From assembly GCA_036365145.1 (NCBI GenBank), contig JAEOAD010000982.1, positions 8,644,001 to 8,708,000 on the forward strand: 64,000 bases of DNA. Reading direction: 5' to 3'. Both the position numbers and the translations under genes were made by a program. This document shows, one piece after another, positions 1-9,727 of this stretch. Under the pieces are notes generated by a model. It was not told where the DNA came from. It saw nothing but the letters and a program-made list of their open reading frames with translations, and ran no database searches. Each line of letters starts with the position of its first letter. Position 1 is the stretch's first letter. This stretch comes from Orientallactaga sibirica (lineage: Eukaryota; Chordata; Mammalia; Rodentia; Dipodidae).

Positions 1-257
1 ATTCCTGGCTTACATTTGATGCTTTTGTTTCATCGTGTCCTCTCTTACCGACCTCATGCTTCCCATTTGTTCTTTATAGAAGATGAAACATGCATGTCCA
101 TGAGAGAAGCCTGATGATTTTGAAGTTTAATGACAAGTCAAAACTAAAACTGAGATTTACTGAGTGTCTGTTCTTGCACTTGAAAATAGTATGTTTTTAG
201 CTAATGTTGAGTGTCAGATTCATAGTCACCAGGTAACATGACATAAATTTTTATGGT
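1..257. other. single-copy sequence, no feature seen
   Basis: AT-rich sequence without a recognisable repeat or coding pattern. Confidence 0.5.
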
Positions 258-276
258 CTTTCATCTGAATTTTTTT

Positions 277-488
277 ATGAGAGAGGGAGAGAGAGAGGAG
301 AGAATTGGCACACCAGGGCCTCCAGCCACTGCAATTGAACTCCAGACGTGTGCATCATCTTGTGTGCATTTGTGACCTTGTGTGCTGGTGTCACCTTGTG
401 CATCTGGCTTACGTGGGACCTGGAGAGTGGAACATGGGTCCTTGGGCTTTGCAGGCAAGTGCCTTAACCACTAAGCCATCTCTCCAAC
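277..488 (-). mobile_element. tSINE-III copy
   Basis: On the minus strand the element starts with the tRNA-like head (plus-strand end TAAGCCATCTCTCCA) and runs to a GA-rich tail and T-run at the left. The body has the intermediate-length region of form III. It is flanked by an imperfect target duplication, CTTTCATCTGAATTTTTT on the left (258-275) and CTTTATCTGAATTTTTT on the right (from 489). Confidence 0.88.
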
Positions 489-507
489 CTTTATCTGAAT
501 TTTTTCC

Positions 508-1328
508 TATGTCCACAGCCTTCTTTTCTGAATCTTTCCTTGTTGCCATACCTTTACATTGAAACCTCTAACGTTAGGTTCTTAAAAAACAGCTTGTGAA
601 ATCTGCAGGCTTTTTTTTTTTTTCAAAGAAAAGAAGCAATTTTAAGGCATTAGTTTATTCTTTTACCACACCTCCAAAATGTGCAGAATATCACTGAATT
701 CTGACAAAGTGCAATATTTACTGACATGGTAAAATTAGATAAAAAACAATGCTATCATAGATATCCTAGTGTGCGGCTAGTTTCATTTAATGATTTATGG
801 CTAAACTTTCTCCTGAGGTTTTAACCACGTATGTTATCACTCCCACGAGAAGACGTATTTCTGAAGCTTGCTCTCTCACATGCTGTCAAAGAAACAAACA
901 AACATATGCCTTATGAGAATATGTCCAGTAAAACTTCAGCTTTTCTTTTTAAAGGTGAAAAGTACCTCTCAATCATCTCTAATGAGCTTTTCACAGTAAA
1001 TTTGTGAAAATCTCAACCCTCCATATCTACTGAATCACTTTTATTCTTCACATGCTCACATGGCTGAAATCAGTGTGAATCTGGTCAGTGGCCCTTCACT
1101 TTCAGCTAAGTGGTGGTATTGTCTGATTACATGCGAACTTGAGTTGAAGGCCTGTGGGTAAAACTTCAGGAAATCAATAAAAGACATGCAGAATGGACAT
1201 CAAAAGCTTGGAGAAAAGTCCCAGAGGCCACAGTCTCATCAACTCATGATATGGAGGATCATGCTATGTGGAAAGAAACAAGGATGCCTCCTTTCAAGCT
1301 GAATGAATTCAGAAGCCTCAGGTTTGAA
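508..1328. other. single-copy sequence
   Basis: No repeat family or coding pattern recognised. There is one short T-run near 611-623. Confidence 0.45.
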
Positions 1329-1676
1329 TATTGTGTGTGTGTTTGTATGCGCACACACGTGTGCACCGTGCTCACACATGTGCATTCGCATGTGCTCACC
1401 CACGTGCCATGGTGAATGTGTGGCGGTCAGAGAACACCTCAGGTGTTGGTTCTGGCCTTTCCTTATATTTGAGGCCATGTGTCTCCTTGTTTGCCACTGT
1501 GTTTGCCAGGCTATCTGGCCCCCAAGCCTCTTACAGTTTCTGCTCCCTCCATGCCCATAGGTTTGCTGTGACTACAAATGCCCTTCACATCATCTGTCCT
1601 TATGTGGGTGCTGGGGATTTGAATGAAAGCACTCATGTCTGTGCAGCAAACTACCCACTGAGCAATCTCCCAGCCC
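1329..1676 (-). mobile_element. B4 SINE
   Basis: Read on the minus strand: tRNA/ID-like head (CTGGGAGATTGCTCAGTGGG), a B1-like body, and a purine/pyrimidine-alternating TG/CA tail at the left end. This order is diagnostic of rodent B4. The TG-rich tail accounts for the open frames in this stretch. Confidence 0.8.
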
Positions 1677-1691
1677 AGGTTTGAACATTTT

Positions 1692-1895
1692 AAGAAAATA
1701 TTTTATTTTTATTTATTTATGTGAGAGAGAAGGGGGAGAGAGAAAGAGACAGATAGAGAGAGAATGGGCACATCAGGGCCTCCAGCCACTGTAAATGACC
1801 ACCAGATTCATGTGCCACCTTGTGCATATGGCTTACATGGGTCCTGAGGAGTTGAACCTGGGTCCTTTGGTTTTGCTAAGCCAACCCTCTAGCCC
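1692..1895 (-). mobile_element. tSINE-I copy
   Basis: GA-rich tail on the left, then GGGCCTCCAGCCACTG and a degenerate tRNA head ending near TCTAGCCC. It is bounded by a target duplication CAGGTTTGAAC at 1676-1686 and 1896-1906. It landed exactly at the head end of the preceding B4. Confidence 0.85.
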
Positions 1896-1906
1896 CAGGT
1901 TTGAAC

Positions 1907-2172
1907 TTTTTTTTTTGGAGAGTGACACAGAGAGAGACAGAGAGAGAGGGAGAGGAAGAAAGATACAGATGGGCGCGCCAGCAGCCTCTCAGCTGCTGTG
2001 AACGAAATCCAGATGTGTGCGCCCCCTTGTGGTCAAGTGCAGCATTGCGCCCTTGCATCACTTTGCATCTGGCTAAACGTGGGACCTGGAGATTGGAACT
2101 GCTGGAGATTGGAACCAGCGTTCTTAGGCTTAGGAGGCAGGCGCCTTAACCGCTATGCCATCTCTCCAGCCC
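1907..2172 (-). mobile_element. tSINE-II copy
   Basis: Long form with the GC-rich insert. It begins with a T-run and GA-rich segment and ends with TATGCCATCTCTCCAGCCC (minus-strand head). The flanks TTGAACTTTT and CTGAACATTTT repeat the target used by the neighbouring tSINE-I. It carries a CTCF-like motif at 2017-2035. Confidence 0.9.
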
Positions 2173-2304
2173 TGAACATTTTAATACAAGCTTCAGAGTA
2201 GGATATCAAAAGCCAAAATGAGATCATTCAATAAAGATAAAAATTATGAGTGGTCAGAAGATATTAGTTTAGGTAGTTTAATTGAGAGTGTTCTTATTTA
2301 TTTT

Positions 2305-2407
2305 GTTATTTTGAGACAGTATCTCATTTTGTAACGCAAGCTGGCCTTTAACTCTCAATTGCACTTCCCAAACTCTGGGATTATAGACATGCATCACCAC
2401 ACCCAGC
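2305..2407 (-). mobile_element. old B1-type SINE
   Basis: Minus-strand 7SL-derived signature: TTTTGAGACAG, then GGGATTATAGACATGCATC and ACCACACCCAGCT. It is diverged and lacks an obvious target duplication. Confidence 0.75.
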
Positions 2408-2797
2408 TCAAGAGTTATCATTTCTTGGCAGTATATGAAATGATGATTTTTTTTCACCTTTAATTGTGTCTTAGGTTTGTTGAAGTGCAGCGTTCCAGTG
2501 CGCGCCCTTTCCTCATTCCTCTGATCAAAGCATGGCGCATACAGGGAGAAACTTGATTCAGTTCTTGCTTATGTTTATTCCTGGTATGCACAGTCCCCAG
2601 CCCCTGTGGCTAAATGACCAGCAGACAGTGGATTTGTCTCTTGTGGCATTGCTACTTCATGGTGGTTGTCTGGGCCGTTGTGTGTGGGTGCTGAACCCAA
2701 CAGCCTGACATTTGATCAGGTCTTTCTTCCTCTCTCTAGTCAAACTTCCTTCTTCCTTCCCTTTCTTCCTCCTTCCTCCCTTTTCTTATTTTTCTTT

Positions 2798-2886
2798 GTT
2801 AGGGTTTTGCTATGTAGCTCAGCCGGCCGCAAGCTTGAAATCTTCCTGCCTCATCCTCCCAAGTGCTGGGATTACAGGTATATACA
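2798..2886 (-). mobile_element. B1-type SINE fragment
   Basis: Contains GTTTTGCTATGTAGCTCAG and CCAAGTGCTGGGATTACAGG, the minus-strand B1 pattern, in truncated form. A pyrimidine-rich run (about 2725-2797) precedes it and may be its decayed tail. Confidence 0.7.
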
Positions 2887-3251
2887 TTGATACCTGGATC
2901 ATTCCTTTACTTGAAATATGCTGTTCAGAGCAAACGAGTGTTATGGAGAGAGAAAGAAAGGTAGTTCAGTGTTCGATGTGAGTGACCAGATTTTCCATAT
3001 TCTCAATGTGTAAAGAATTTCTAAGTATGTAAAAATGTCCTTCAATTGACAAAAAGCTATCACAAGGTTCTAGAATAAAACAATCCTCAAGACTTCTCTC
3101 AAATAATCCCATGCAAAATAAATCAGGATTTTAGGAGTAATAACATTCACAAATTAGAAAAAAAATCTCCTATATTTAATAATTCTTGTCCAGAGCTTTA
3201 ACTAGATGTCTATCTGACAGTCAAAGACTTGATGGACAGCTGTTGACACTT

Positions 3252-3360
3252 TTCTAAGTCTCATTATATTGTCTGTAAAATAGGAAACACCTACCTCATG
3301 AGGTAGGTGTTAAAATGCTTTCCAAATGCTCACGTGCAATTCAAACTTGTCACGTTAAAA
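3252..3360 (+). mobile_element. MIR fragment (probable)
   Basis: The text TGTCTGTAAAATAGGAAACACCTACCTCATGAGG resembles the conserved MIR core (CATCTGTAAAATGGG...TACCTACCTCATAGGG), split here to stay brief. The fragment is short, so the family call is moderate. It contains the palindrome listed next. Confidence 0.55.
3286..3311. repeat. perfect 26-bp palindrome
   Basis: AACACCTACCTCA is followed directly by its exact reverse complement TGAGGTAGGTGTT. It lies in the MIR-like core, where only the left arm is expected from the family. Confidence 0.95.
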
Positions 3361-3526
3361 TAGTGAACCATGCTGAAAACATGTTACTCAATAATCTCTG
3401 AGCATAGATACCCAAATGTATACTCATAATAATCTTAAATCAAGATGTAAGAATGAAATGTGTTCTAAATAATCTTTTTAAGAAAAGTGAGTATTCTGAA
3501 TATATTTCAGAAATATTTCTATTAAA

Positions 3527-3528
<2 letters not shown>

Positions 3529-3561
<33 letters not shown>
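3529..3561. repeat. (TA)n microsatellite
   Basis: Uninterrupted alternating TA for about 33 bases. Confidence 0.97.
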
Positions 3562-3564
<3 letters not shown>

Positions 3565-3826
3565 CTTCTAACACATTACATATAAGTTATCTAGGGAATT
3601 CAGAGAGATGGAAGACTTCTTTCTGAATCGTGTTGTGTAAATAAGGCATGTTGTGTAAATAAGGTGTTAATAAGATATTCTAGGATTTCCAAAGCAGACT
3701 TTGGAAGAATTCAGTTGTATGATTCAAATAAAAAGGCATTGCAAGTCATGTAATAACAATAATTTAAAAAAGGATCTTGAAGCCAGGCTTTTGTTTTCTT
3801 GACTTCCATATAAACAAAGTGAAACA

Positions 3827-4100
3827 GACTGGGGAGATGTGGCTGCCTGTCAAGTATTTGCTGTGTAAATGTGAGGACTTGAGTTTGATCACCAAAACCC
3901 ATGTTTAAAACAAAACAAAACAAAACAAAACAAAACAAAACAAAACAAAACAAAACAAAAAGCTGCTGGGTGTGTTGGAGCACGCCTTTAATCCCAGCAC
4001 TCAGGAGGCAGAGGTAGGAGGATCACTATGAGTTTGAGGCCAGCCTGGAACAACAGGTCAGCCTGGGCTAGAGTGAGACCTTACTTCGAACCCCCTCCCA
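3827..4100 (+). mobile_element. B4-type SINE with (CAAAA)n linker
   Basis: A tRNA-like half (GACTGGGGAGATG...GAGTTTGATC) is joined through a long (CAAAA)n run (about 3907-3960) to a B1 half (GCACGCCTTTAATCCCAGCA...GAGTGAGACC). Either the linker of a B4 expanded, or a B1 inserted behind a tRNA-type head. Confidence 0.75.
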
Positions 4101-4114
4101 AAATAATATGGCTT

Positions 4115-4265
4115 ATGCATTCATAACCCCATGATGAATACCAATAACCCCACTGAGGAGGGCCCTCAGTGGAATGGGGACGGGGAAGAGGGTGTATGAG
4201 AAGATAACAAGGGGATCAACACACAATTTTTTCATATAGTAAAGTTCATAATGAATTTTTAAAAG
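4115..4265 (+). mobile_element. L1 3' UTR tip
   Basis: Contains ACTGAGGAGGGCCCTCAGTGG and ends ATAGTAAAGTTCATAATGAA, matching the tip of the longer L1 3' end at 35.9-36.4 kb. Heavily 5'-truncated, with no coding part. Confidence 0.7.
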
Positions 4266-4267
4266 TT

Positions 4268-4495
4268 AAAAACGCTGGGTGAAGACAAGGAGGATCCCTG
4301 AGGCTCACTGGCCAACCAGTCTAACATAATTGCTAAGCTCCAGGCCAATAAGAGAGCCGGTCTCAAAGGCCGTGGGCAGTGTTCCTACATAGCAACACCT
4401 GAAGTTGTCCTCTGGCCTCCACACACGTGCACACATGTGTGTACATCCACATACAAACACATGAACACGCACACACTCACACCATAAACCAAGTC
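4268..4495 (+). mobile_element. B4 SINE, 3' part
   Basis: GGATCCCTGAGGCTCACTGG, then GTTGTCCTCTGGCCTCCACA and a CA-rich tail. The tRNA head is missing. Confidence 0.72.
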
Positions 4496-4499
4496 TGTA

Positions 4500-5145
4500 T
4501 TAGGTACCAATTCTAGCAAATGTTTCAAGTGGAAATATGAGAAGCAGAGCTCCATCATGGCTCCCTCTCTTAAAGTTGTCTTACTGCGTCTAAAGAGCAA
4601 TGAGCGCTTAGCTGCAGTCATTCACATATTGGAAATGCGTGTATTACTGTGCTCTTCCAAAAACTGGGCGAGTGGAATTTTATCAAGAGTCTGGTTAGAT
4701 ATGGAGACCACCCCATAAATAGGGGTCCCTAATACTGAATAAAGTTCCTCCTATCCTGGATATTTAACCAACTTTTTTTGCTATAACAAATTGCCCTGTC
4801 TAGACAGTATTTCCATGGTGAAGGCATATAACCAGACTTCTAAAAAGAATGGGTGAAGAATATGTTTTGCAATTTTCCTTGGGACCCTTGCTAGGGCCTT
4901 CCCCTGAAAAATTTCAGGGGAAGGAATTTGTTCTAGATCTTTGCCACTAACCATTGTTGTACCTTATTGAGCCCTTGTATGGGCGGTCAATCAACATATG
5001 CCAGTCGAAGTTAAATACACACGAGACCTTGAAGACTTGTTAACAAACAAGTAAAACATCTCACTATTACTTTTTATAACATGCTAAAATTAAAACATCT
5101 GCAGTTAAATAAAGTCAACTGTTAGAGTTTTAAAATGAGGCTACC
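4500..5145. other. single-copy sequence
   Basis: No repeat, RNA gene or coding pattern recognised. Confidence 0.4.
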
Positions 5146-5149
5146 AGAA

Positions 5150-5495
5150 AGTGCATGTTACTTTCTCATTGCTGGGACCAAATACTCAACCAGAAACAGC
5201 TTATAGAATTAAGGGGCTTAATTTAGCCTTCAGTGTCAGGTGGGGAGTTTCATATGATGAGAAAGGCCTGGCAGACCCGAGAAGGAAGCCTGTGTCACAT
5301 GTCTCCAGATGCTAAGCTATATCACCTCAAGACCCTTCTCCAGTGATCCACTTTCTGCAGCTAGGCTCCACCTGCTAAAGTTTCCACTGCTTTCCCAAAG
5401 AGTGCCACTAGCTGGGTCTAAGTTTTCAAACACATGAGCCTATGTTTGAAGGGGGTGGCGTGGGGATTTTACTTCAAGCCACCACAGTATGATTA
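5150..5495. mobile_element. URR1-like hAT element, diverged
   Basis: TTACTTTCTCATTGCTGGGACCAAATAC followed by a region ending in GATTTTACTTCAAGCC resembles, in order, the non-autonomous rodent repeat at 58.8-59.2 kb. The name URR1 (hAT-Charlie) is recalled, not verified. Confidence 0.5.
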
Positions 5496-5597
5496 CATAT
5501 GTGACTCACATTTGTGGCTTGCACAATCCTTCTACTAGATGAATCTAGGCCATGACAAGGCTGCTTCACTGGTCTGGTTACACAATTCATGTCTTAA

Positions 5598-5820
5598 AAA
5601 AATTTTTAGAGAGAGTGAGAGTGAGAGAAAGAATATTGGCACGCCAGGGCCTCAGCCACTGCAATCAAACTCCAGATGCTTGTGCCACCTAGTGTGCATG
5701 TGTGACCTTGCGCTTGTGTCACCTTTGTGTGTCTGGCTTACGTGGGGTCTGGAGAGATAGAACATGGGTCCTTAGGCTTTGCAGACAAGCGCCTAAACTG
5801 CTAAGCCATCTCTCCAGCCA
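5598..5820 (-). mobile_element. tSINE-III copy
   Basis: Form III body with GCCACCTAGTG (minus strand CACTAGGTGGC, a CTCF-core-like string) and the head CTAAGCCATCTCTCCAGCC at the right end. Confidence 0.88.
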
Positions 5821-5834
5821 CTAATCCAAGTTTT

Positions 5835-5998
5835 TTTTTTTTTTTTTTTTTTTTTGTTTTTCAAGGTAGGATTTCACTCTAGTCCAGGCTGACCTGGAAT
5901 TTACTATGTAGTCTCAGGGTGGCCTTGAACTCATGGTGATCCTCCTACCTCTGCCTCCCAAATGCTGGGATTAAAGGCGTGCAACACCACGCCCGGCT
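5835..5998 (-). mobile_element. B1 SINE
   Basis: Full-length minus-strand B1 from a T-run to CACCACGCCCGGCT. The target duplication CTAATCCAAGT is at 5821-5831 and again from 5999. It sits immediately after the tSINE-III. Confidence 0.93.
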
Positions 5999-6204
5999 CT
6001 AATCCAAGTCTTTTTAAGACTGAGAGCAGCTGAGTGTGACAATTGGGAGAAACTTATTCTGATCCCGGCTATGCCATTGCCCCTAGACTCTCCCCTGGGA
6101 TTTGGAATCTGTATCGACAGTTTAGGGACAACAGTATACAGCTGACACACCTTACATGTTGTCTCTGATGATAAAATGGATTTGCATGTGATAGAAAAAA
6201 AGCA

Positions 6205-6487
6205 CTTGGGGAATGGTAAATGGCTTAGCAGTTCAAAGCATAAATGTCTGGCCAGGGCCATGAACATCTGTAACTCTAGTTCCCTGGAGGACAGAGACCA
6301 GACTACACTGATGCTTGCTGATGGACAGCAGCTCCAGGGTGCGGGAGAGACCCTGTCTCCAGGAAGTATGTGGATGCCTAATAAGAGAAGGGAACCCTAT
6401 GTTGTGTTTTGTTCTCCGCATGCATACCCATAGGGTGTGCACATATGCATACACCACACACGTCAGAGCACACATATACTACACACA
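6205..6487 (+). mobile_element. B4/B2-type SINE, diverged (probable)
   Basis: ATGGCTTAGCAGTTCAAAGC resembles a tRNA head. GTAACTCTAGTTCCCTGGAGG and a CA-rich tail (CATATGCATACACC) follow. No target duplication is evident. Confidence 0.5.
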
Positions 6488-6659
6488 AACCTTTGGAAGA
6501 CTGCTGAGTTATCAGTGCTGTCAGTATCATTGTATATACTCTCAACACAAAATATTCATTGGAAGTTTTTCTGAGGCTACTGCTCCCTGTCCTATTTCAC
6601 ATCTCAAATGAACATTATCTTACATTACATGTGACCCGGGGACGTCATATTACACCCAC

Positions 6660-6870
6660 AGCTCATATTTAATGTGCACTTCTGCATCACAGGCATTGTG
6701 CCAGCGACTTGATAAGCATTACCTCACGAATCCACACAACTACCCTGTGAGATTGGTACTACTATTAAAGCGGGTCAGGGACGTGTGATGTTGAAGATGA
6801 GGGACTTTGAACCAGATACTTGACCAAGATCATCCACCAATTAATAGCTACATGATTGTTGGGCCAGCTA
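6660..6870 (-). mobile_element. MIR
   Basis: Minus-strand MIR order: CAGGCATTGTGCCAG, then CACAACTACCCTGTGAGATTGG and GTACTACTATT, then TTGACCAAGATCA. Diverged but collinear. Confidence 0.65.
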
Positions 6871-7016
6871 CTTAACTAAGACAGATTCCTCATCCAGATG
6901 AAGGGAGACAAATATGGTTGCATTTGTTATGGCAATTGCTAGCTTCTGTAACAAAAGCAGACATGCGGGATGGTCCACATACAGTAGAAACACTTGTACA
7001 TGAAAAGTGAACATTG

Positions 7017-7130
7017 GGGGCTGGAGAGATGGCTTATTGCCTAAGGACAGAGATTTACAAGGGGGCACAATCTGCGTTTGCAGTGGCTGGAGGCCCTGGC
7101 GTGTCCATTTGTCTCTCTCTCAAATAAATC
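7017..7130 (+). mobile_element. tSINE-I with internal deletion
   Basis: The intact head GGGGCTGGAGAGATGGCTTA is joined after a deleted tRNA/body region to GCAGTGGCTGGAGGCCCTGG and the tail CTCTCTCTCAAATAAATCC. It is about half normal length. Confidence 0.85.
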
Positions 7131-7192
7131 CTGGGTATTCTAAACAGAGATTACAGATTTTGTAAATTTGATCTCCCTTTCTCTCCCCCCTC

Positions 7193-7556
7193 CGTGTGTG
7201 TGTGTGTGTGTGTGTGTGCGCGTGCATGTTCATGGGTGTGAGTGTGAGTATGTATCATGGCATTCATGTGGAGGTCAGAGGACAATTTTGGGGTGTTGGT
7301 GCTTGCCCCCATCTCATTTTTGAGGCAAGATCTCTCTTTTCCTACTTTTCACTGTTGGTGACTTCCGTGTTTGCCTTGAGCTTTCAGGCTTCCAGGAACT
7401 TCTATCTCTGACTCCCATCTTGCTATCAGTGTGCTGGGATTACAAAAGCCTTCCAGAGCTTCCAGAGTTTTTTTTTCCATGTGGGGCTTGGGGATCAAAC
7501 GTGGGTAGTCAGACTTGAGCAGAAAGTGCCTTATCCACTGAGCCATGTCCTTCACC
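7193..7556 (-). mobile_element. B4 SINE with (TG)n tail
   Basis: (TG)n at about 7193-7218, then GGAGGTCAGAGGACAATTTTG, GTGCTGGGATTACA and a head ending CTTATCCACTGAGCCATG, i.e. a minus-strand B4. Confidence 0.82.
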
Positions 7557-7744
7557 AAGAGTGACTTTCAAAGTTAGCAAGTTTGCACTGGGATGGAGGA
7601 CAAAAGAGCAGGAAGGAGGAGGCATGGAAGGAACCCGAGGCTCAGATGCCCAAGTCTTACATCATACAACAAAGGAGGTGGTGGATCTGAGGTACGTACT
7701 CAGCTCTGTCTGGTGCCGAAGCCCATCTTTTCCACCATCTGCCC

Positions 7745-8270
7745 TTTTCAGCGTACTCTAGAGGAACAGAGCCAATAGAATGAATTGTATTAAAAGTGGA
7801 TTTGCTGGATTAGCTTAAGGCAGTCCAACAATACCTGTCTGAAGGCCCGAGGAGGAGCTGCTCAGTCCACGCGCCTGGATGCCCCATCAGTTCCAATCTG
7901 GCACTGAACGCCTGGAGGATTCCTGGAGAGCCACTGGTCTTCCGTCCATGTTGGGAGGTTGATGAACGTTGGTTCCATTGTCAACAAAGGATAAGCAAAC
8001 AGGATAGGTTCACCTATGAGTAAGTGGCGGGGAATGGGTGGCAGCTGGGTCAAAAACTAGGGATGGGGCCCTGGCCAGCTCTGCACAGAGCCCAGCTGCT
8101 ACCAGATATGGGCACAAAGTTGGTCAGTTGTCTTGATCTCCACATTCAAGAAGATGGAGGAGGAACTTCCCAGGAGCTCTATTGGCTTCATCCTCAAGTA
8201 GCCTGGAGAATTCGCTCCACACAAGGAGCAAGGTCAGGTGCCATCACTAGACCTCTTCAGCACCAACACC
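7745..8270. mobile_element. rodent medium-reiteration repeat, RMER1-like (tentative)
   Basis: Phrases such as GAGGAACAGAGCCAATAGAATG, CAGTCCAACAATACCTGTCTG and GCTCAGTCCACGCGCCTGGATG recall a rodent-wide medium-reiteration repeat. Identity, edges and orientation are not certain. An open frame of 120 codons crosses its right part and shows no recognisable domain. Confidence 0.4.
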
Positions 8271-8624
8271 ACCCTATCTTTTTTTTTTTATCACTGTCTA
8301 TTTTTGGAACTGTTCAAGCCCTTCGTTTTCTTAGCAAAACTAAAGCAGAGAAATCAAAGCTGTACACAACCACTCTTGGAGAATGAAGTTGGCAGTCAAG
8401 AGCTATTGATTCTGCTCCTTGCTTAGTGGCAACCTGGTAGATTTCTTCAGAGCTGCTATTCTCCACTCCTCCATGCAGTCATGCCCCTTGTCACGTGTCT
8501 TTGTAATGTCTACCACTAGAAGTAGAAGTAGAGAGTATGTCTTTGGACTTGCTTTGTCCAATGACCTGTTAGCAGACCTTGCAAACACAGTCTAGAAATG
8601 ATGCTTACGTAATAAGGTTTGTTC

Positions 8625-8768
8625 TCTTGCACAAATTTGCATACCCCCCTTTAACCTAAGCTGCTTTCACTCCTGCTTGGAGAATCGGCTTTATTTGACA
8701 GATGGCGGAGAAAACAGGGGAGCCAAGATCCATCAATAGAAGATAATTGATTGCCCACTATTCTCCGT
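8625..8768 (+). mobile_element. internal L1 3' UTR fragment, inverted relative to neighbour
   Basis: This stretch is the reverse complement, at roughly 90% identity by eye, of 10140-10285 inside the minus-strand L1 nearby. It lacks the L1 3' tip and A-tail that a normal retrotransposed copy would have. Confidence 0.8.
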
Positions 8769-9085
8769 AGAAAGTAAAAGCTATGATTTGTCCACCGGTC
8801 CAAGGGATTACACACACATAGAGAAGTCTTGAACTCAATGCATAGCTTAGAGCAAGGCTGAGCTGAGCCCAGCAGAAAACAATCAATCCCTAACCAGAGA
8901 AGGGTGAATGTTGTAAGGGACGTGGATTTGAGGGAGTTAGTCGTGCACAGAATTTTAGTAATAGGTGACTGATGTACAAGCTATGTAACCCTGATAAAAT
9001 CACTCCTCTGCTTTCAGTTTATTTTCCATGCAAGAAAGACACTGAAGCCCCTTTTTGCTGTCCTGAAGACAAGAGAAATGTAGCT
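8769..9085. other. single-copy sequence
   Basis: Nothing recognised between the inverted L1 piece and the repeat-flanked LTR. Confidence 0.4.
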
Positions 9086-9530
9086 TGCTCTTTTTTGCCA
9101 CCAAGGCTTTGTTATCCTAGGAGAGCTGTAGCAGACAGCTTCAGGTTCGCTGAGATGAAACTTCCAGACCAGGCACAGTTATGGACGAAGGGATATTTGT
9201 TGACGCTTACAGATCCAGGGGAAGTTCCATCATGGCAGAAGAAGCTGGCCTGCTCTTACAGAACCAGGCAAGAGAGAGAGAAAGCCAAAAGCCATACAGC
9301 ACAGCACAGCACACCTCAGGAACTCCAGCTAGGCACACTTTGCATATCTGTATATTGAAATCTCAAATCCACCACCGCACCATATGATCCACCCAGTGAC
9401 ATTGCCTCCAGCCAGGTGGATGCAGATGCAAACTGCAAACTAATACAACACTGGGTACATTGGGGACATCTATTTAAACTACTAAAAATGCTCTTCTTTA
9501 TCCAGCAAGGCTTTGTTATCCTAGGGGAGC
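9086..9530. repeat. 41/42-bp direct repeat flanking an LTR
   Basis: Left copy 9086-9126 and right copy 9489-9530 share TGCTCTT and then AAGGCTTTGTTATCCTAGG followed by GAGC, with a few differences. They bracket a solo LTR almost exactly and are far longer than a retroviral target duplication. Confidence 0.88.
9127..9487 (-). mobile_element. solo ERVL/MaLR-type LTR
   Basis: Reads TGTAGCAGACAGCTTCAGG...TTTAAACTAC on the plus strand, which is the reverse complement of the LTRs at 16.2, 48.6 and 57.3 kb. It is about 360 bp, and its right end is degraded (ACTACTAAAAA instead of ACTACCACA). No 5-bp target duplication is visible. Confidence 0.88.
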
Positions 9531-9562
9531 CCATATGCAGGAACAGAATAGGAGTTTTCTTG

Positions 9563-9712
9563 GGTATGTGTATGTATGTATAGTGTGTATGATTGTGTAC
9601 ATGCATGTTTATATGTGTGTGGTTGTGCATACAGATATGCATGTGTATTTGTACAAATTTATGTAGAGGCTAGAGGCTAGAGGGTTGACATCAGGTGTCC
9701 TAAATGCTCTCC
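9563..9712 (-). mobile_element. B4 SINE tail fragment
   Basis: Alternating TG/TA-rich run followed by GTAGAGGCTAGAGGCTAGAGG and GACATCAGGTGTCC, the tail-side part of a minus-strand B4. The B1-like part and head are absent. Confidence 0.6.
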
Positions 9713-9727
9713 ATCATATATATATAT

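Noticed and set aside
3286..3311. let-7-like microRNA hairpin
   Set aside because: The palindrome has no loop, arms of only 13 nt and no extended stem. Only the TGAGGTAG octamer matches let-7. A precursor needs a stem of about 30 bp with a terminal loop.
3907..3960. CRISPR-like or satellite array
   Set aside because: It is a simple (CAAAA)n microsatellite. No array of repeats with unique spacers exists in the window.
7193..7218. Functional Z-DNA element at (TG)n tracts
   Set aside because: The tracts at 7.2, 22.1, 27.7 and 50.8 kb are ordinary dinucleotide microsatellites, mostly SINE tails. There is no specific evidence for function.
8972..9358. 128-codon open frame
   Set aside because: Its second half is antisense ERVL-type LTR and its first half has no recognisable domain or exon signals.
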